NCBI GenBank assembly: GCA_965243615.1
Contig: CBDEVO010000003.1
Coordinates: 1,240,001 to 1,304,000, forward strand
Origin: JAJEEA01 sp965243615
GTDB lineage: Bacteria; Acidobacteriota; Vicinamibacteria; Vicinamibacterales; UBA8438
Length of the DNA stretch: 64,000 bases
Direction: 5' to 3'
Shown: positions 26,701 through 35,808 of the stretch, in pieces
Layout: the number at the start of each line of letters is the position of its first letter
Position numbering within the stretch: position 1 is the first letter of the stretch
The notes under the pieces: generated by a model
Told to the model about the DNA's origin: nothing
Seen by the model: the letters and a program-made list of their open reading frames with translations, nothing else
The model's database searches: none
Position numbers and translations under genes: made by a program

Positions 26701-26857
26701 CGACATCTTCTTCGACGTCTTCAACGTCACGAACCGCGGGAACTTCAACAACCCGACGGGGGACATGCGGTCGAGCAACTTCCTGAACCTCACCTCCCTG
26801 TGGGCGGGCAGCGGCTTCCCGCGGCAGGCGCAGTTCGGTATCCGCTGGGGGTACTAG
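23798..26857 (+). CDS. Oar-like TonB-dependent receptor 2
   Basis: 1019 residues from a GTG at 23798 with AGGAGGT 5 bases upstream. Signal peptide (ends VAQQ), carboxypeptidase-regulatory-like domain (ELRGSVTDEQGGALPGVAIL), plug ending EFGRASGAVVNSITKRGTNE, and a barrel ending QAQFGIRWGY. Length is identical to receptor 3, and the first 230 residues differ only at scattered sites. The loops around residues 270-300 and 410-440 differ more, as expected if substrate range has diverged. Outer-membrane uptake of an unknown large substrate. Confidence 0.88.
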   Translation: MRKLAGLTAAVILVALTATAAVAQQGTAELRGSVTDEQGGALPGVAILITNQDSGTFREALSGGDGSFFASQMLPGTFTITAQLPGFATFERTDFAIGVGRTLDLDIVMTIGQLEETITVSGEAPLVDLTSAEVGGTITSEDLTELPLGNRSYFSAVALLPGIQFRPSSSLGNDSIIANGQHPSTNNVQVDGSANNDDNSGTSAGGQTRVALESVQEFQVITNQFDAEFGRASGAVVNSITKRGTNEFTGALFNYFTSSGMTATDVLSLQRGIEKPEASKQEFGGVIGGPILQDRMHFFFSLERQLVAPSRTRVFPDERSDLNYSTTESWEAWNSLIRADHQVNSSNSWAFRWLRELAPQFDLLGSRTGTLATLEDETDNDQTYVGSWTSVLGSSQVNTVRVSATREQYWRGNPCWRAQGDFETLTARDSRAQANCLPQYRYQDFQDNALGSARGNRDHHWSYSNTFSWFVPDRAGDHDIKMGGTFHRTNMLWRQQSDMNGLFLFGTNRAFHRDDFSTYPEVLSIRVGGQLYTPTRYNTLEAYAQDKWQLSDRMTLNLGVRYDLEVFPLENPNNPWAGQFNGGPEGTYPIDYNNVSPRTSFAFDVEGDGRSVIRGGYGIFYDKTLGLQVTRTSRLSAYSDSYVVRFPATGVDPGPEMGMRPGGHLGMLINTSTSGCPAELNSGGCVTINRDYLDALYPPGSLAVNTGRVWFDHPDRKQAYSHQITLGYERELTSVLSASVDLVSMHGRDRQMLMEARPQVRAGTLRADPVTRMDALLLVPGLNDVLLPGDSYEGGRVNFVQSLGTSKYNALNFQVEKRYSSNWQMRAVYSLSKSEGNSAYYLDNNWAQVGNDMNIDQLWGPSRYDRRHNVTLSGRTEIPVFGGITLSGALRYMSGAPFTIHDTNFDPNMNGWGPDPIAAGIYNGVAGADRNPITVDNAGGPNGAYGPDFMQFDIRLGHRSRWSDRQTLDIFFDVFNVTNRGNFNNPTGDMRSSNFLNLTSLWAGSGFPRQAQFGIRWGY

Positions 26858-27475
26858 CCGCAACGGACGGAGGCTTCGGATAGAACTCGTGCGCGATCGG
26901 GCCGGGCGGCGGAAGCGCCGTCTGGCCCGATCTCTGTACGGAGCGCAGACGCGGGAACGGCGCCGCGGTGAGCCCGGCGGCCTCGCTCCGGTGACCCCGG
27001 GGCCAACTCCAACGCGCAACGGGTTGGCAACCGGGTTTGCTGCCGCCTACAGGAGTCCGGATCGTTAGATCCATTGGATTGAACCCATCTGACCCGATCC
27101 GGGTCGGGCGCGCCACAACGGCAACGCCAGGGACGTACACACGACCTGCTACAGGCTGCCGGCCGGAATGTCGATTGCCGGCACGTGTCTTGCAAAGATA
27201 AATCAGAACGGCAACTCCTTAAGGCGCTGACCCGCATCGCCCCGTCGGCTTCCGGGGGGGCGCGGGCGCGTCGAGCCCGTTCTCGCATCCATCAGGGGTG
27301 TGGTTGGTGGCGCGATGGACGGCCGTCGCCCTGCCCGGCGAGAGCATCCTGATCGCGAATCAAGTGTCCCCGAAGGAGGTGGCAGCCATATACACGACTC
27401 ACGCGTCGTCGCCGTCCGGCGTCGAACACACATCACTTCGTTCCTTCGGAGATTCGTTCTTGCAGGAGGTGGAAC
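26858..27475. other. Gene-free stretch between receptors 2 and 3
   Basis: It holds the hairpin at 26896-26931 and, from 27322 on, the duplicated leader of receptor 3. The middle part (26932-27321) shows no convincing gene, RNA or repeat; open frames there lack ribosome sites and protein-like composition. Confidence 0.6.
26896..26931 (+). terminator. Hairpin terminator after receptor 2
   Basis: ATCGGGCCGGGCGGCG and CGCCGTCTGGCCCGAT pair over a GAAG loop, with two G-T wobbles in 16 base pairs. No T tract follows. The same hairpin follows receptor 3. Confidence 0.65.
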
Positions 27476-30400
27476 GTGCGGAAGCTCGCAGGACTCACGG
27501 CGGCCGTCATCCTCGTCGCCTTGACGGCGACAGCAGCCGTTGCCCAGCAGGGCACGGCCGAGCTTCGAGGCAGCGTCACGGACGAGCAGGGCGGGGCCCT
27601 GCCGGGCGTCGCCATCCTCATCACCAACCAGGACAGCGGTACCTTCCGGGAAGTGCTTTCCGGTGGGGACGGCAGCTTCTTCGCCAGCCAGATGCTGCCG
27701 GGCACCTTCGCGATCACCGCCCAACTCCCCGGGTTCCGCACCTTCGAGCGGACCGACTTCGCCATCGGGGTCGGCCGGACCCTCAACCTCGACATCGTGA
27801 TGACGATCGGCCAACTCGAGGAGACCATCACCGTCTCGGGCGAGGCGCCGCTGGTCGACATCACGTCGGCCGAGGTGGGGGGGACCATCACCACCGAGGA
27901 CCTGACCGAGCTGCCGCAGGGCAACCGCAGCTACTTCTCGGCGGTGGCGCTGCTGCCGGGGGTCCAGTTCAGGCCCTCGTCCAGCCTCGGCAACGACACC
28001 ATCATCGCCAACGGGCAGCACCCGGGCACCAACAACGTGGCGGTCGACGGCTCGGCGAACAACGACGACAACTCCGGCACCGCGGCGGGCGGCCAGACCC
28101 GCGTGGCCCTCGAGTCGGTGCAGGAGTTCCAGGTCATCACGAACCAGTTCGACGCCGAGTTCGGCCGGGCCACCGGCGCCGTGGTCAACTCGATCACGAA
28201 GCGGGGGACCAACGAGTTCAGCGGCGCGTTGTTCAACTACTACACGAACGACGGGATGACCGCGAAGGACTACTTCGTGGCCCGGAACGACGCGCTCCCC
28301 AAGCCCGAGACCAGCAAGCGGGAGTTCGGCGGCGTCATCGGGGGGCCGATCCTCCAGGATCGGATGCACTTCTTCTTCAGCCTCGAGCGGCAGCTCGTCG
28401 CCCCCGGCCGGACGCCGGTCTTCCCCGATGTGCGCTCCGACCTGAACTACACGACGACGGAGAGCTGGGAGGCGTGGAACTCGCTTATCCGTGTCGACCA
28501 CCAGGTCAACGCCAGCAACTCCTGGGCGTTCCGCTGGCTACGGGAACTGGCGCCGCAGTACAACCTGCTGGGCACCCGAACCGCGACACGGGCGGCCTGG
28601 CAGGACGAGACCGACAACGACCAGACCTACGTGGGGAGCTGGACCAGCGTCATCGGCGGCTCGAAGGTGAACACGGTCCGGCTGTCGGCGACGCGGGAGC
28701 AGTGGTGGCGCGGCAACCCGTGCTGGCGCGAGCAGGGGCCGTTCGACCAGATCACCGCGCAGGGCAGCACCGCGCAAGCGAACTGCCCACCGATGTACCA
28801 GTACCAGGACTTCCAGGACAACCAGTTGAACGGTTCGTCGGGGAACCGCGACCACCACTGGAGCCTCTCGAATGCCTTCTCGTGGTTCGTGCCGGACCGG
28901 GCCGGCGACCACGACCTGAAGTTCGGGGCCACCTACCACCGCACCAACATGCTGTGGCGCGACCAGGGCGGCCTGAACGGCCGGTTCGGGTTCGGCGGCA
29001 ACGCGCCGTTCCATCGGGACGATTTCTCGACGTACCCGGAATGGGTGGACATCCGCGTCGGCGGCCAGCAGTACGTCCCGACCCTTTACAACACGCTGGA
29101 GGCGTACGCACAGGACAAGTGGGGGGTGAGCGACCGCCTGACCCTCAATCTGGGCGTCCGCTATGACCTGGAGGTCTTCCCGCTCGAGAACCCCGACAAC
29201 CCGTGGCGGGGCCAGTTCAACGGCGGGGCGGAGGGCAACTACCCGGTCGACTACAACAACTTCTCGCCGCGGACGTCGTTCGCGTACGACGTGGCCGGTG
29301 ACGGGCGCTCCGTCGTCCGGGGCGGCTACGGCATCTTCTACGACAAGACCATCGGCTACCAGGTCACGCGGACGTCGCGGTTCGCGCCGTACTCCGACTC
29401 GTACGTGGTGCGCTTCCCGGCGGCCGGCGTCGACCCCGGCCCCGGCATGGGCATGCGGCCGACCGGACACCTCGGCGGGCTGATCAACACGTCGACCACG
29501 GGTTGCCCGGCCGACGCGGGCGGGGGGTGCCTGGCCATCAACCGCGCCTACCTCGATCAGCTCTTCCCGCCGGGGACCCGGGCCGTGAACACCGGTTGGG
29601 TCTTCTTCGACCACCCGGACCGAAAGCAGTCCTATACCCACCAGCTCACCTTCGGGTACGAGCGCGAGCTGACGTCGGTGCTGTCGGCGTCGGTCGACTT
29701 CGTCAGCATGCACGGCCGCGACCGGCAGATGCTGATGGAGGCGCGCCCGCAGGTCCGGGACGGCATGCTCCGAGCGGATCCGGTGACCCGGATGGACGCG
29801 CTCGCGCTGGTGCCGGGGCTGAACGACGTGCTGATGCCGGGCGAGAGCTACGGAGGAGGCCGCGTCTCCTTCGTGCAGAACCTCGGCACGAGCAAGTACC
29901 AGGCGCTCAATTTCCAGCTCGAGAAGCGCTACAGCGACAACTGGCAGATGCGTGCCGTCTACTCCCTGGGCAAGTCCGAGGGCAACTCCATCTACTACCT
30001 CGACGCGAACTGGGCCCAGGTCGGGAACGACATGAACATCGACCAGCTCTGGGGGCCGAGCCCGTACGACCGCCGTCACAACGTGACGCTCAGCGGCCGG
30101 ACGGAAATCCCGGTGCTGGGCGGCATCACCGTGAGCGGCGTCATGCGCTACATGAGCGGCACGCCGTTCACGATCCACGACACCCGCTTCGACCCGAACA
30201 TGAACGGGTGGGGTCCGGACCCGATCGCGGCCGGCGCCTACAGCGGCGAGGGAGGTACCAACCGCAACCCGATCACGGTCGAGAACGCCGGCGGCATCCG
30301 GGGCGCGTACGGGCCCGAGTTCATGCAGTTCGACATCCGACTCGGACATCGGACGCGCTGGAGCGACCGCCAGACGCTCGACATCTTCTTCGATGTCTTC

Positions 30401-30535
30401 AACGTCACGAACCACGGGAACTTCAACAACCCGACGGGGGACATGCGGTCGAGCAACTTCCTGAACCTCACCTCCCTGTGGGCGGGCAGCGGTTTCCCGC
30501 GGCAGGCGCAGTTCGGCATCCGCTGGGGGTACTAG
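27476..30535 (+). CDS. Oar-like TonB-dependent receptor 3
   Basis: 1019 residues from a GTG at 27476 with AGGAGGT upstream, the same start context as receptor 2. Domain order is the same: signal peptide, regulatory-like domain, plug (EFGRATGAVVNSITKRGTNE), barrel, aromatic C-terminus. It differs from receptor 2 mainly in predicted loops, for example NDGMTAKDYFVARNDALPKP where copy 2 has SSGMTATDVLSLQRGIEKP. It is a recent paralogue with its own copy of the promoter region. Confidence 0.88.
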   Translation: MRKLAGLTAAVILVALTATAAVAQQGTAELRGSVTDEQGGALPGVAILITNQDSGTFREVLSGGDGSFFASQMLPGTFAITAQLPGFRTFERTDFAIGVGRTLNLDIVMTIGQLEETITVSGEAPLVDITSAEVGGTITTEDLTELPQGNRSYFSAVALLPGVQFRPSSSLGNDTIIANGQHPGTNNVAVDGSANNDDNSGTAAGGQTRVALESVQEFQVITNQFDAEFGRATGAVVNSITKRGTNEFSGALFNYYTNDGMTAKDYFVARNDALPKPETSKREFGGVIGGPILQDRMHFFFSLERQLVAPGRTPVFPDVRSDLNYTTTESWEAWNSLIRVDHQVNASNSWAFRWLRELAPQYNLLGTRTATRAAWQDETDNDQTYVGSWTSVIGGSKVNTVRLSATREQWWRGNPCWREQGPFDQITAQGSTAQANCPPMYQYQDFQDNQLNGSSGNRDHHWSLSNAFSWFVPDRAGDHDLKFGATYHRTNMLWRDQGGLNGRFGFGGNAPFHRDDFSTYPEWVDIRVGGQQYVPTLYNTLEAYAQDKWGVSDRLTLNLGVRYDLEVFPLENPDNPWRGQFNGGAEGNYPVDYNNFSPRTSFAYDVAGDGRSVVRGGYGIFYDKTIGYQVTRTSRFAPYSDSYVVRFPAAGVDPGPGMGMRPTGHLGGLINTSTTGCPADAGGGCLAINRAYLDQLFPPGTRAVNTGWVFFDHPDRKQSYTHQLTFGYERELTSVLSASVDFVSMHGRDRQMLMEARPQVRDGMLRADPVTRMDALALVPGLNDVLMPGESYGGGRVSFVQNLGTSKYQALNFQLEKRYSDNWQMRAVYSLGKSEGNSIYYLDANWAQVGNDMNIDQLWGPSPYDRRHNVTLSGRTEIPVLGGITVSGVMRYMSGTPFTIHDTRFDPNMNGWGPDPIAAGAYSGEGGTNRNPITVENAGGIRGAYGPEFMQFDIRLGHRTRWSDRQTLDIFFDVFNVTNHGNFNNPTGDMRSSNFLNLTSLWAGSGFPRQAQFGIRWGY

Positions 30536-30572
30536 CCGCGCGGTCGGAGGCGGCACAGACGACTCGTACGCG

Positions 30573-30607
30573 ATCGGGCCGGGCGGCGGAGGCGCCGTCC
30601 GGCCCGA
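30573..30607 (+). terminator. Hairpin terminator after receptor 3
   Basis: TCGGGCCGGGCGGCG pairs with CGCCGTCCGGCCCGA over a short purine loop. It is homologous to the hairpin after receptor 2. Confidence 0.65.
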
Positions 30608-30913
30608 CCTGCGTGCGAGGCATGGCGACCGGACTTTGGACCCGGCCACTCCCGCCACTGTCGGTTCAAGCACCCGCTGAGCGAATCGGAAAAGGCGCTG
30701 CTCCATGGCGGCCGGGACGTGTTCCCCTTGCGCGACGAGCGCCTTCGGACCGTGCCGTTTGAGTCGGCTGTGGGGAATGTAGAGTCCTGGCTGTGCAGTC
30801 GAGGGGGCGCGGATCCGCCGGTCGGGGGACGGTCGTCGGCCGGTGGCGGAGCGCCGGGGCACTGGCGACGGAAGCTGATGCGGTGGTTCAGGAGCTTCCG
30901 CGGACCGCCCGGG

Positions 30914-30947
30914 AAAACGAGGGCCGGGCGTCAGCCGCCCGGCCCTC
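30914..30947 (-). terminator. Rho-independent terminator after receptor 4
   Basis: Read on the minus strand, GAGGGCCGGGCG pairs perfectly with CGCCCGGCCCTC over GCTGA and is followed by GTTTTC. Confidence 0.85.
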
Positions 30948-30983
30948 ATTCAGGTCACGTGACGCCGCCGACGGCCGCCGGGG

Positions 30984-33900
30984 CTAGAAGCCCCAGCGGA
31001 TGCCGAACTGCGCCTGCCGCGGGAAGCCGCTGCCCGCCCGCAGTCCGGTCAGCACGAGGAAGTTCCCGCGCATGTCACCGCTCGGGTTGTTGAAGTTCGC
31101 CCGGTTGGTGATGTTGAAGATGTCGAAGAAGACGTCCAGAGTCTGACGGTCGGCCCAGCGCGTCCGGTGGCCGAACCGGATGTCGAGCTGCATGAAGTCG
31201 GGGCCGTACGCGCCGTAGGGCCCGCCCGCGTAGTCGACGGCGATGGAGTCCTGTCCCGAGCCGCTGTAGCTGCCGGGGGACAGGAAGTCCGGGCCGATGC
31301 CGTTCTGGTCGAGGTCGAAGTTGCTGTCCTGCAGGTGGAACGGCGAGCCGCTCATGTAGCGCAGCACGCTGCTGAAGGTGATGCCGCCCAGCACCGGGAT
31401 CTCCGTCCGGCCGCTGATCGTGAAGTTGTGCCGGCGGTCGTACTGGCTCGGCCCCCAGAGGCAGTCGAGGTTGAGGGCGGCGCCGACCTGGCAGAAGTTG
31501 GTGTAGGTGAACCACAGGGAGTTGGTGTCCTTCTTCGCCAGGGCGTAGACGGCGCGGAAGCCCCAGTTGTCGGCGTAGCGCTTCTCCAACTGGAAGTTCA
31601 CCGCGTTGTAGGTGCCGCTGCCGTTGCTGGTCGTGAAGCGGACGTCGCCGGCGTACCAGTCGTCGTCGTCCAGCGTGCCCGCCAGCACCCCGAACGCGTC
31701 CGACCGGGTGATGGGGTCGGTGCGGCCGGTGCCGGCCCGCAGGCGCGGGTTGAGGTTCTGCCGCATGTGGGTGTCGCGGTCGAGCTGCCGGACGTAGTCG
31801 ACCGACGCCGAGAGCACCGGGGTCAGCTCGCGCTCGTAGCCGATCGTGAGCTGGTGCGAATAGGGCTGCTCGCGGTAGGGGTTGTCGTACTCGATCGAGC
31901 CGGTATTCAGGCGGCGGGACCCCGCCGGGAACAGCTCGTTCAGCACCTGCCGGTTCACCGTGGGGCACGCGCTGCCGTTCGGGTTCGCGGGGCAGCCTCC
32001 GGGCGTGACGTCGATCAGGCGGAAGAGGTCGCCGCCGGGCGCCATGCCGTTCGAGGGACCGGGGTCGGCGGTGTTCTGCGGGAAGCTGGCGGTGAACGAG
32101 CTGATGTACGGCGTGGCCTGCCGGTAGTTGTTGACCGCGTATCCCAGGGTCTTGTCGTAGAAGATGCCGTAGCCGCCGCGCAGCACCGACCGGCCGTCGC
32201 CGGTGAGGTCGTAGGCGAACGACGTGCGGGGCGCCCAGTTGTTGTAGTCGATGGGATACGTCCGTCCGCCGAGGCCGGCCGGCGAGCCCGTTCCGCCGAG
32301 TGCGGTGGGAACACCGATGGCGTTGGGGCCGAAGAACGGGTTGTAGTCGTTGGCGATCGGGAAGATCTCGAGGTCGTAGCGGAACCCGGCGCTGATCGTC
32401 AGCCGGTCCGTCACCTGCCACTTGTCCTGCGCGAACGACTCCAGCGTGTGGAACTCCGAGGGCGACGTCAACTGGCCGCCGACCCGGATGTGCAGCCGCT
32501 CCGGCCACGTCGAGAAGTCGCTCGCGCTGAACGGCATGTCGGAGTCGAAGATGAAGGTGCCGTTCTGGTTGCCCTGGTCCCGCCACAGCATGTTGGTGCG
32601 GTGGTAGGTCGCGCCGAACTTCAGGTCGTGGTCGCCCATCCGGTCGGGCACGAACCACGAGAAGGTGTTCGAGTAGCTCCAGTGGTGGTCGCGGTTGCCG
32701 CGCGCGCTGTCGTGCGCGTTGTCCTGGAAGTTCCTGAAGTTGTACCGCGGCAGGCACTGCGCCTGCAGGGTCGGGAAGTCGGCGTCGGAGGCGCTGAACC
32801 CGCCGAGGTCGCGCCAGCACGGGTTGGCCCGCCACCACTGCTCGCGCGTCGCGGAGATCCGGAAGGTGTTGACCTGCGAGTTTCCGAGGACACTGGTCCA
32901 GCTCCCGACGTAGGTCTGGTCGTTGTCGGTCTCGTCCTCCAGCGAGTTGAGGGTCGCCTGGCGGCCGCCGAGGAGGTCGAACTGGGGCGCGAGCTCGCGC
33001 AGCCAGCGGAACGCCCACGAGTTGCTGGCGTTGACCTGGTGGTCGAAGCGGATCAGGGTGTTCCACGCCTCCCAGCTCTCGACCGTCGTGAAGTCCAGGT
33101 CGGGCCGGGTCGGGAACACCTTGGGCCGGCTCGGGGCGACGACCTGCCGCTCGAGGCTGAAGAAGAAGTGCGCCTGGTCGGGCACGATCGGCCCGCCGAT
33201 CACCCCTCCCCACTCCATCTTGCTGCTCGGCGCCTTCTCGAAACTCTCGTTGGCCGCCTCGAAGTAGTTGGGGCTCGTCAGCTTCTCGCTGGTGTAGTAG
33301 TCGAACGCGGCCCCCGTGAACGTGTTGGTGCCCTGCTTGGTGATCGAGTTGATGACGGCGCCGCGGGCCCGCCCGAACTCCGCGTCGAACTGGTTGGTCA
33401 GGACCTGGAACTCCTGCACCGACTCGAGGGGGACGCGGGTCTGGCCGCCGGCCCAGGTGCCGCTGTTGTCGTCGTTGTTCGCGGCGCCGTCGACCGACAC
33501 GTTGTTCGTCCCCGGCGTCTGGCCGTTGGCGATCATGGTGTCGTTGCCGAGGCTCGACGACGGGTTGAACTGGATGCCCGGCAGCAGCGCGATGGCCGCG
33601 AAGTAGCTGCGGTTGCCGGTCGGCAGCTCGGTCAGGTCGCCGGTGTTGATGGTGCCCCCGACCTCGGACGAGGTGAGGTCGACGAGGGGCGCCGCCCCGG
33701 ACACGGTGATGGTCTCCTCGATGGCCCCGATCGTCATCACGATGTCGAGGTCGAGCGTCCGGCCGACGCCGATGGCGAAGTCGGGGCGCTCGAACGAGGC
33801 GAACCCCGGGAGCTGGGCGGTGATGCGGAACGTGCCGGGCAGCATCTGCCCCGCGAAGAAGCTGCCGTCCGCGCTCGAGACGACCTCGCGGAACGTCCCG

Positions 33901-34064
33901 GTATCCTGATTCGTGATCAGGATGCTCACGCCGGGCAGGGCGCCGCCCTGCTCGTCCGTCACCGAGCCGCGCAGCTCGGCGCGCCCCTGCTGGGCGTGGA
34001 TCGTGGCGGCGCCTGCCCCGAACAGCAGGGCGACCGCGGTGAGAACGGCGATTGTTCGCTTCAT
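30984..34064 (-). CDS. Oar-like TonB-dependent receptor 4
   Basis: 1026 residues, GAGGGAG 8 bases before the ATG. Signal peptide ends at IHAQ, then the regulatory-like domain (ELRGSVTDEQGGALPGVSIL), plug (EFGRARGAVINSITKQGTNT) and barrel ending QAQFGIRWGF. It is on the opposite strand and faces receptor 3 tail to tail. It is closer to receptors 2 and 3 than to receptor 1, judged by shared blocks such as ESWEAWNTLIRFDHQVNASN. Substrate unknown. Confidence 0.88.
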   Translation of the reverse strand: MKRTIAVLTAVALLFGAGAATIHAQQGRAELRGSVTDEQGGALPGVSILITNQDTGTFREVVSSADGSFFAGQMLPGTFRITAQLPGFASFERPDFAIGVGRTLDLDIVMTIGAIEETITVSGAAPLVDLTSSEVGGTINTGDLTELPTGNRSYFAAIALLPGIQFNPSSSLGNDTMIANGQTPGTNNVSVDGAANNDDNSGTWAGGQTRVPLESVQEFQVLTNQFDAEFGRARGAVINSITKQGTNTFTGAAFDYYTSEKLTSPNYFEAANESFEKAPSSKMEWGGVIGGPIVPDQAHFFFSLERQVVAPSRPKVFPTRPDLDFTTVESWEAWNTLIRFDHQVNASNSWAFRWLRELAPQFDLLGGRQATLNSLEDETDNDQTYVGSWTSVLGNSQVNTFRISATREQWWRANPCWRDLGGFSASDADFPTLQAQCLPRYNFRNFQDNAHDSARGNRDHHWSYSNTFSWFVPDRMGDHDLKFGATYHRTNMLWRDQGNQNGTFIFDSDMPFSASDFSTWPERLHIRVGGQLTSPSEFHTLESFAQDKWQVTDRLTISAGFRYDLEIFPIANDYNPFFGPNAIGVPTALGGTGSPAGLGGRTYPIDYNNWAPRTSFAYDLTGDGRSVLRGGYGIFYDKTLGYAVNNYRQATPYISSFTASFPQNTADPGPSNGMAPGGDLFRLIDVTPGGCPANPNGSACPTVNRQVLNELFPAGSRRLNTGSIEYDNPYREQPYSHQLTIGYERELTPVLSASVDYVRQLDRDTHMRQNLNPRLRAGTGRTDPITRSDAFGVLAGTLDDDDWYAGDVRFTTSNGSGTYNAVNFQLEKRYADNWGFRAVYALAKKDTNSLWFTYTNFCQVGAALNLDCLWGPSQYDRRHNFTISGRTEIPVLGGITFSSVLRYMSGSPFHLQDSNFDLDQNGIGPDFLSPGSYSGSGQDSIAVDYAGGPYGAYGPDFMQLDIRFGHRTRWADRQTLDVFFDIFNITNRANFNNPSGDMRGNFLVLTGLRAGSGFPRQAQFGIRWGF

Positions 34065-34585
34065 GTTTGAGACTCCCTCAATGGACGGACGCGATTATCG
34101 AGTGCGAACGGCAGACGTGCACGAGCGGCTACGGAACCGCGCCGTTCAGCGTTTTGCAGAGCAGAGCTGTCGTTCGGCGTATCTCTGCAAGCCGCGTACC
34201 GGCAATCGTCACTCCCGCGACGGAGGTGTTTCGGCCGTGCTGCACGGCCCCGGTACGACAGTCACGGCCCGGTCGCCCGTCAGGACCGCGTCCGTCGTTC
34301 ATCACGTTGGTCTGGAGATCCATTTTTCGGAACAGATCCCCAGGCAGGTTGCGAACGGCTTTGCCGGCAGCGTACACTAGACGGGCGCGAATACCAACCG
34401 TGCGGGTGGTCGCTGGGCCGGGAGGCCGATCGGTCGAGCGGGGCATGGTCTGGTCGCCGTACCCCGCGCAGGGTTGTCAAGGACGACTCCAACGGGCCGC
34501 AAGCCCCGACCCGTCGTCCCATCGGCGTAAGCGAGGCGCCCCCCTGCCCGGGGCGCAACCCACCGGGGGGTCGGCCCGTCCTTGC
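34065..34585. other. Gene-free stretch upstream of receptor 4 and tRNA-Ser
   Basis: It should contain the promoter of receptor 4 (minus strand) and of tRNA-Ser. One weak match for the latter is TTGCGA (34349-34354), 18 bases, TACACT (34373-34378). An 8-base inverted repeat TTGCAGAG/CTCTGCAA lies at 34154-34190. No gene is supported; long frames here run through the tRNA and are artefacts. Confidence 0.5.
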
Positions 34586-34676
34586 GGAGAGGTACCGAAG
34601 TGGTCGTAACGGGGGCGCCTCGAAAGCGTCTTGTCGGGTAACCGGCACGTGGGTTCGAATCCCACCCTCTCCGCCA
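34586..34676 (+). tRNA. tRNA-Ser(CGA)
   Basis: 91 bases with long variable arm typical of serine tRNA. Acceptor GGAGAGG pairs with CCTCTCC, the anticodon loop is CTCGAAA (anticodon CGA, reads UCG), the T arm is GTGGG-TTCGAAT-CCCAC, the discriminator is G and CCA is encoded. Confidence 0.96.
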
Positions 34677-34767
34677 TTCACTCGCCGCAAGGCATCGGGT
34701 GCGGCGATCGGACCTCGCTCTCGACAACACACGAATGACGATGTGGAACATGCCAGGGAGGACAAGC

Positions 34768-35418
34768 ATGCGTAAGTCGGTGAAGGGACAGGGTTTTCGG
34801 TTGTTTGGCGTCCTCGCGGTGGTCGCGGCGGCGGCCGTCATGGCGGGCGTCGCGGAGGCGCAGAACCGGGCGCTCAGCACGCGCGGGCACACGGCGACGC
34901 AGATCGGGGGCAGCTACAACGCCGAGGGCCGTTACGAGGGAGGCCGCTGGATCGACCTCCACTATGGCCGGCCCATCCTGCGCGGCAGGCAGGGCATCTT
35001 CGGCGACGACGGAGAGTACGGCCAGCGCATCTACGCCGGGGCGCCGCTCTGGCGGGTGGGTGCGGACCAGACGACCACCTTCACCTCCGAGGCGGACCTC
35101 CTCATCGGTGGGCAGCGACTCGCCGCCGGGGAGTACACCATGTTCGCCGACCTGTCGGACCCGTCGGCGTGGACGCTGATCTTCACCACGTGGGGCGTCA
35201 AGCAGACCTTCCGGGACGACGACCCGAGTACGCTGTGGGGCGCCTACGGCTACGACGACAGCCGGGACGTCATGCGCACGACCATGTCGGTGGAGACCGC
35301 CGGCCGATCCCTGGACCAGTTGCAGATCGGGTTCTTCGACATGACCCGGCAGGGCGGCACGATGTACGTGCACTGGGACGACCAGTTGGCGACGGTTTCG
35401 ATCGAGCTGGCCGACTAG
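34768..35418 (+). CDS. DUF2911 family exported protein
   Basis: 216 residues from the ATG at 34768 (AGGGAGGA 6 bases upstream). Signal peptide ends at VAEAQ. The mature part has the DUF2911 pattern: a GRPILRGRQGIFGD segment (normally GRPxxxGRxIFG), WRVGADQTTTFTSEADLLI, GEYTMFADLSDPSAWTLIF and, near the end, GTMYVHWDDQLATVSIEL. The family is common in Acidobacteria and Bacteroidetes as periplasmic proteins of unknown function. It starts 92 bases after tRNA-Ser. Confidence 0.88.
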   Translation: MRKSVKGQGFRLFGVLAVVAAAAVMAGVAEAQNRALSTRGHTATQIGGSYNAEGRYEGGRWIDLHYGRPILRGRQGIFGDDGEYGQRIYAGAPLWRVGADQTTTFTSEADLLIGGQRLAAGEYTMFADLSDPSAWTLIFTTWGVKQTFRDDDPSTLWGAYGYDDSRDVMRTTMSVETAGRSLDQLQIGFFDMTRQGGTMYVHWDDQLATVSIELAD

Positions 35419-35808
35419 CCCGCCCACCGTCGCGTTCGGCTCCGCCGGGCGCCCAACCGATCCTCCAGGAGTCTGCACCCGTTCACGCAGACTCCTGGAG
35501 CGGCAACCTCGGCGGGCGCCCGGCCGGCGCCTGGCGCGGCCGCGCCTTCGGCGCCGGCTCTCCTTCCACGCCGCTCTTCCGGGCGCAGGCGGCGCGCTTC
35601 GCCCGTCGCTGGGGCGCGTCGCCCGCGACACCGGGTGCCCGGCCGACCCGTCATCGGCAGGTCGGGAATCTGCATCGGCAACGACGCTGACCACCGCCTC
35701 CGCCCATCGGCCGTGCCCGATGTGCCCTTGGCCTGCGCTCCGCTCTCGAGCCGGAACGGGAAGCGGAACGTCGTCGCATCGCCTACAATGTCCGGACGGG
35801 GGGATACC
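35419..35808. other. Gene-free stretch after the DUF2911 gene
   Basis: It holds the inverted repeat at 35463-35500. The rest (35501-35808) shows no convincing gene; overlapping open frames on both strands have shadow-like composition. Confidence 0.55.
35463..35500. terminator. Perfect 14-base inverted repeat, likely terminator
   Basis: CTCCAGGAGTCTGC (35463-35476) pairs with GCAGACTCCTGGAG (35487-35500) over 10 bases. No T tract. The core CCAGGAGTCTGC recurs near 39804. Confidence 0.5.

Larger units (their letters stand above)
23645..26931 (+). repeat. Duplicated receptor unit, copy 1
   Basis: Leader, receptor gene and trailing hairpin are all repeated at 27322-30607. In the leader, GGCGAGAGCATCCTGATCGC and AAGGAGGTGGCAGCCA are conserved exactly between copies, showing that the unit was duplicated with its control region. 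Confidence 0.8.
27322..30607 (+). repeat. Duplicated receptor unit, copy 2
   Basis: Copy of 23645-26931, covering about 150 bases of leader, the receptor gene and the trailing hairpin. The leader block around 27333-27385 is nearly identical to 23655-23715. Confidence 0.8.
30536..30983. other. Gene-free stretch between convergent receptors 3 and 4
   Basis: It contains the hairpin of receptor 3 (30573-30607) and the terminator of receptor 4 (30914-30947). Nothing else with coding or RNA character is visible in 30608-30913. Confidence 0.6.
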
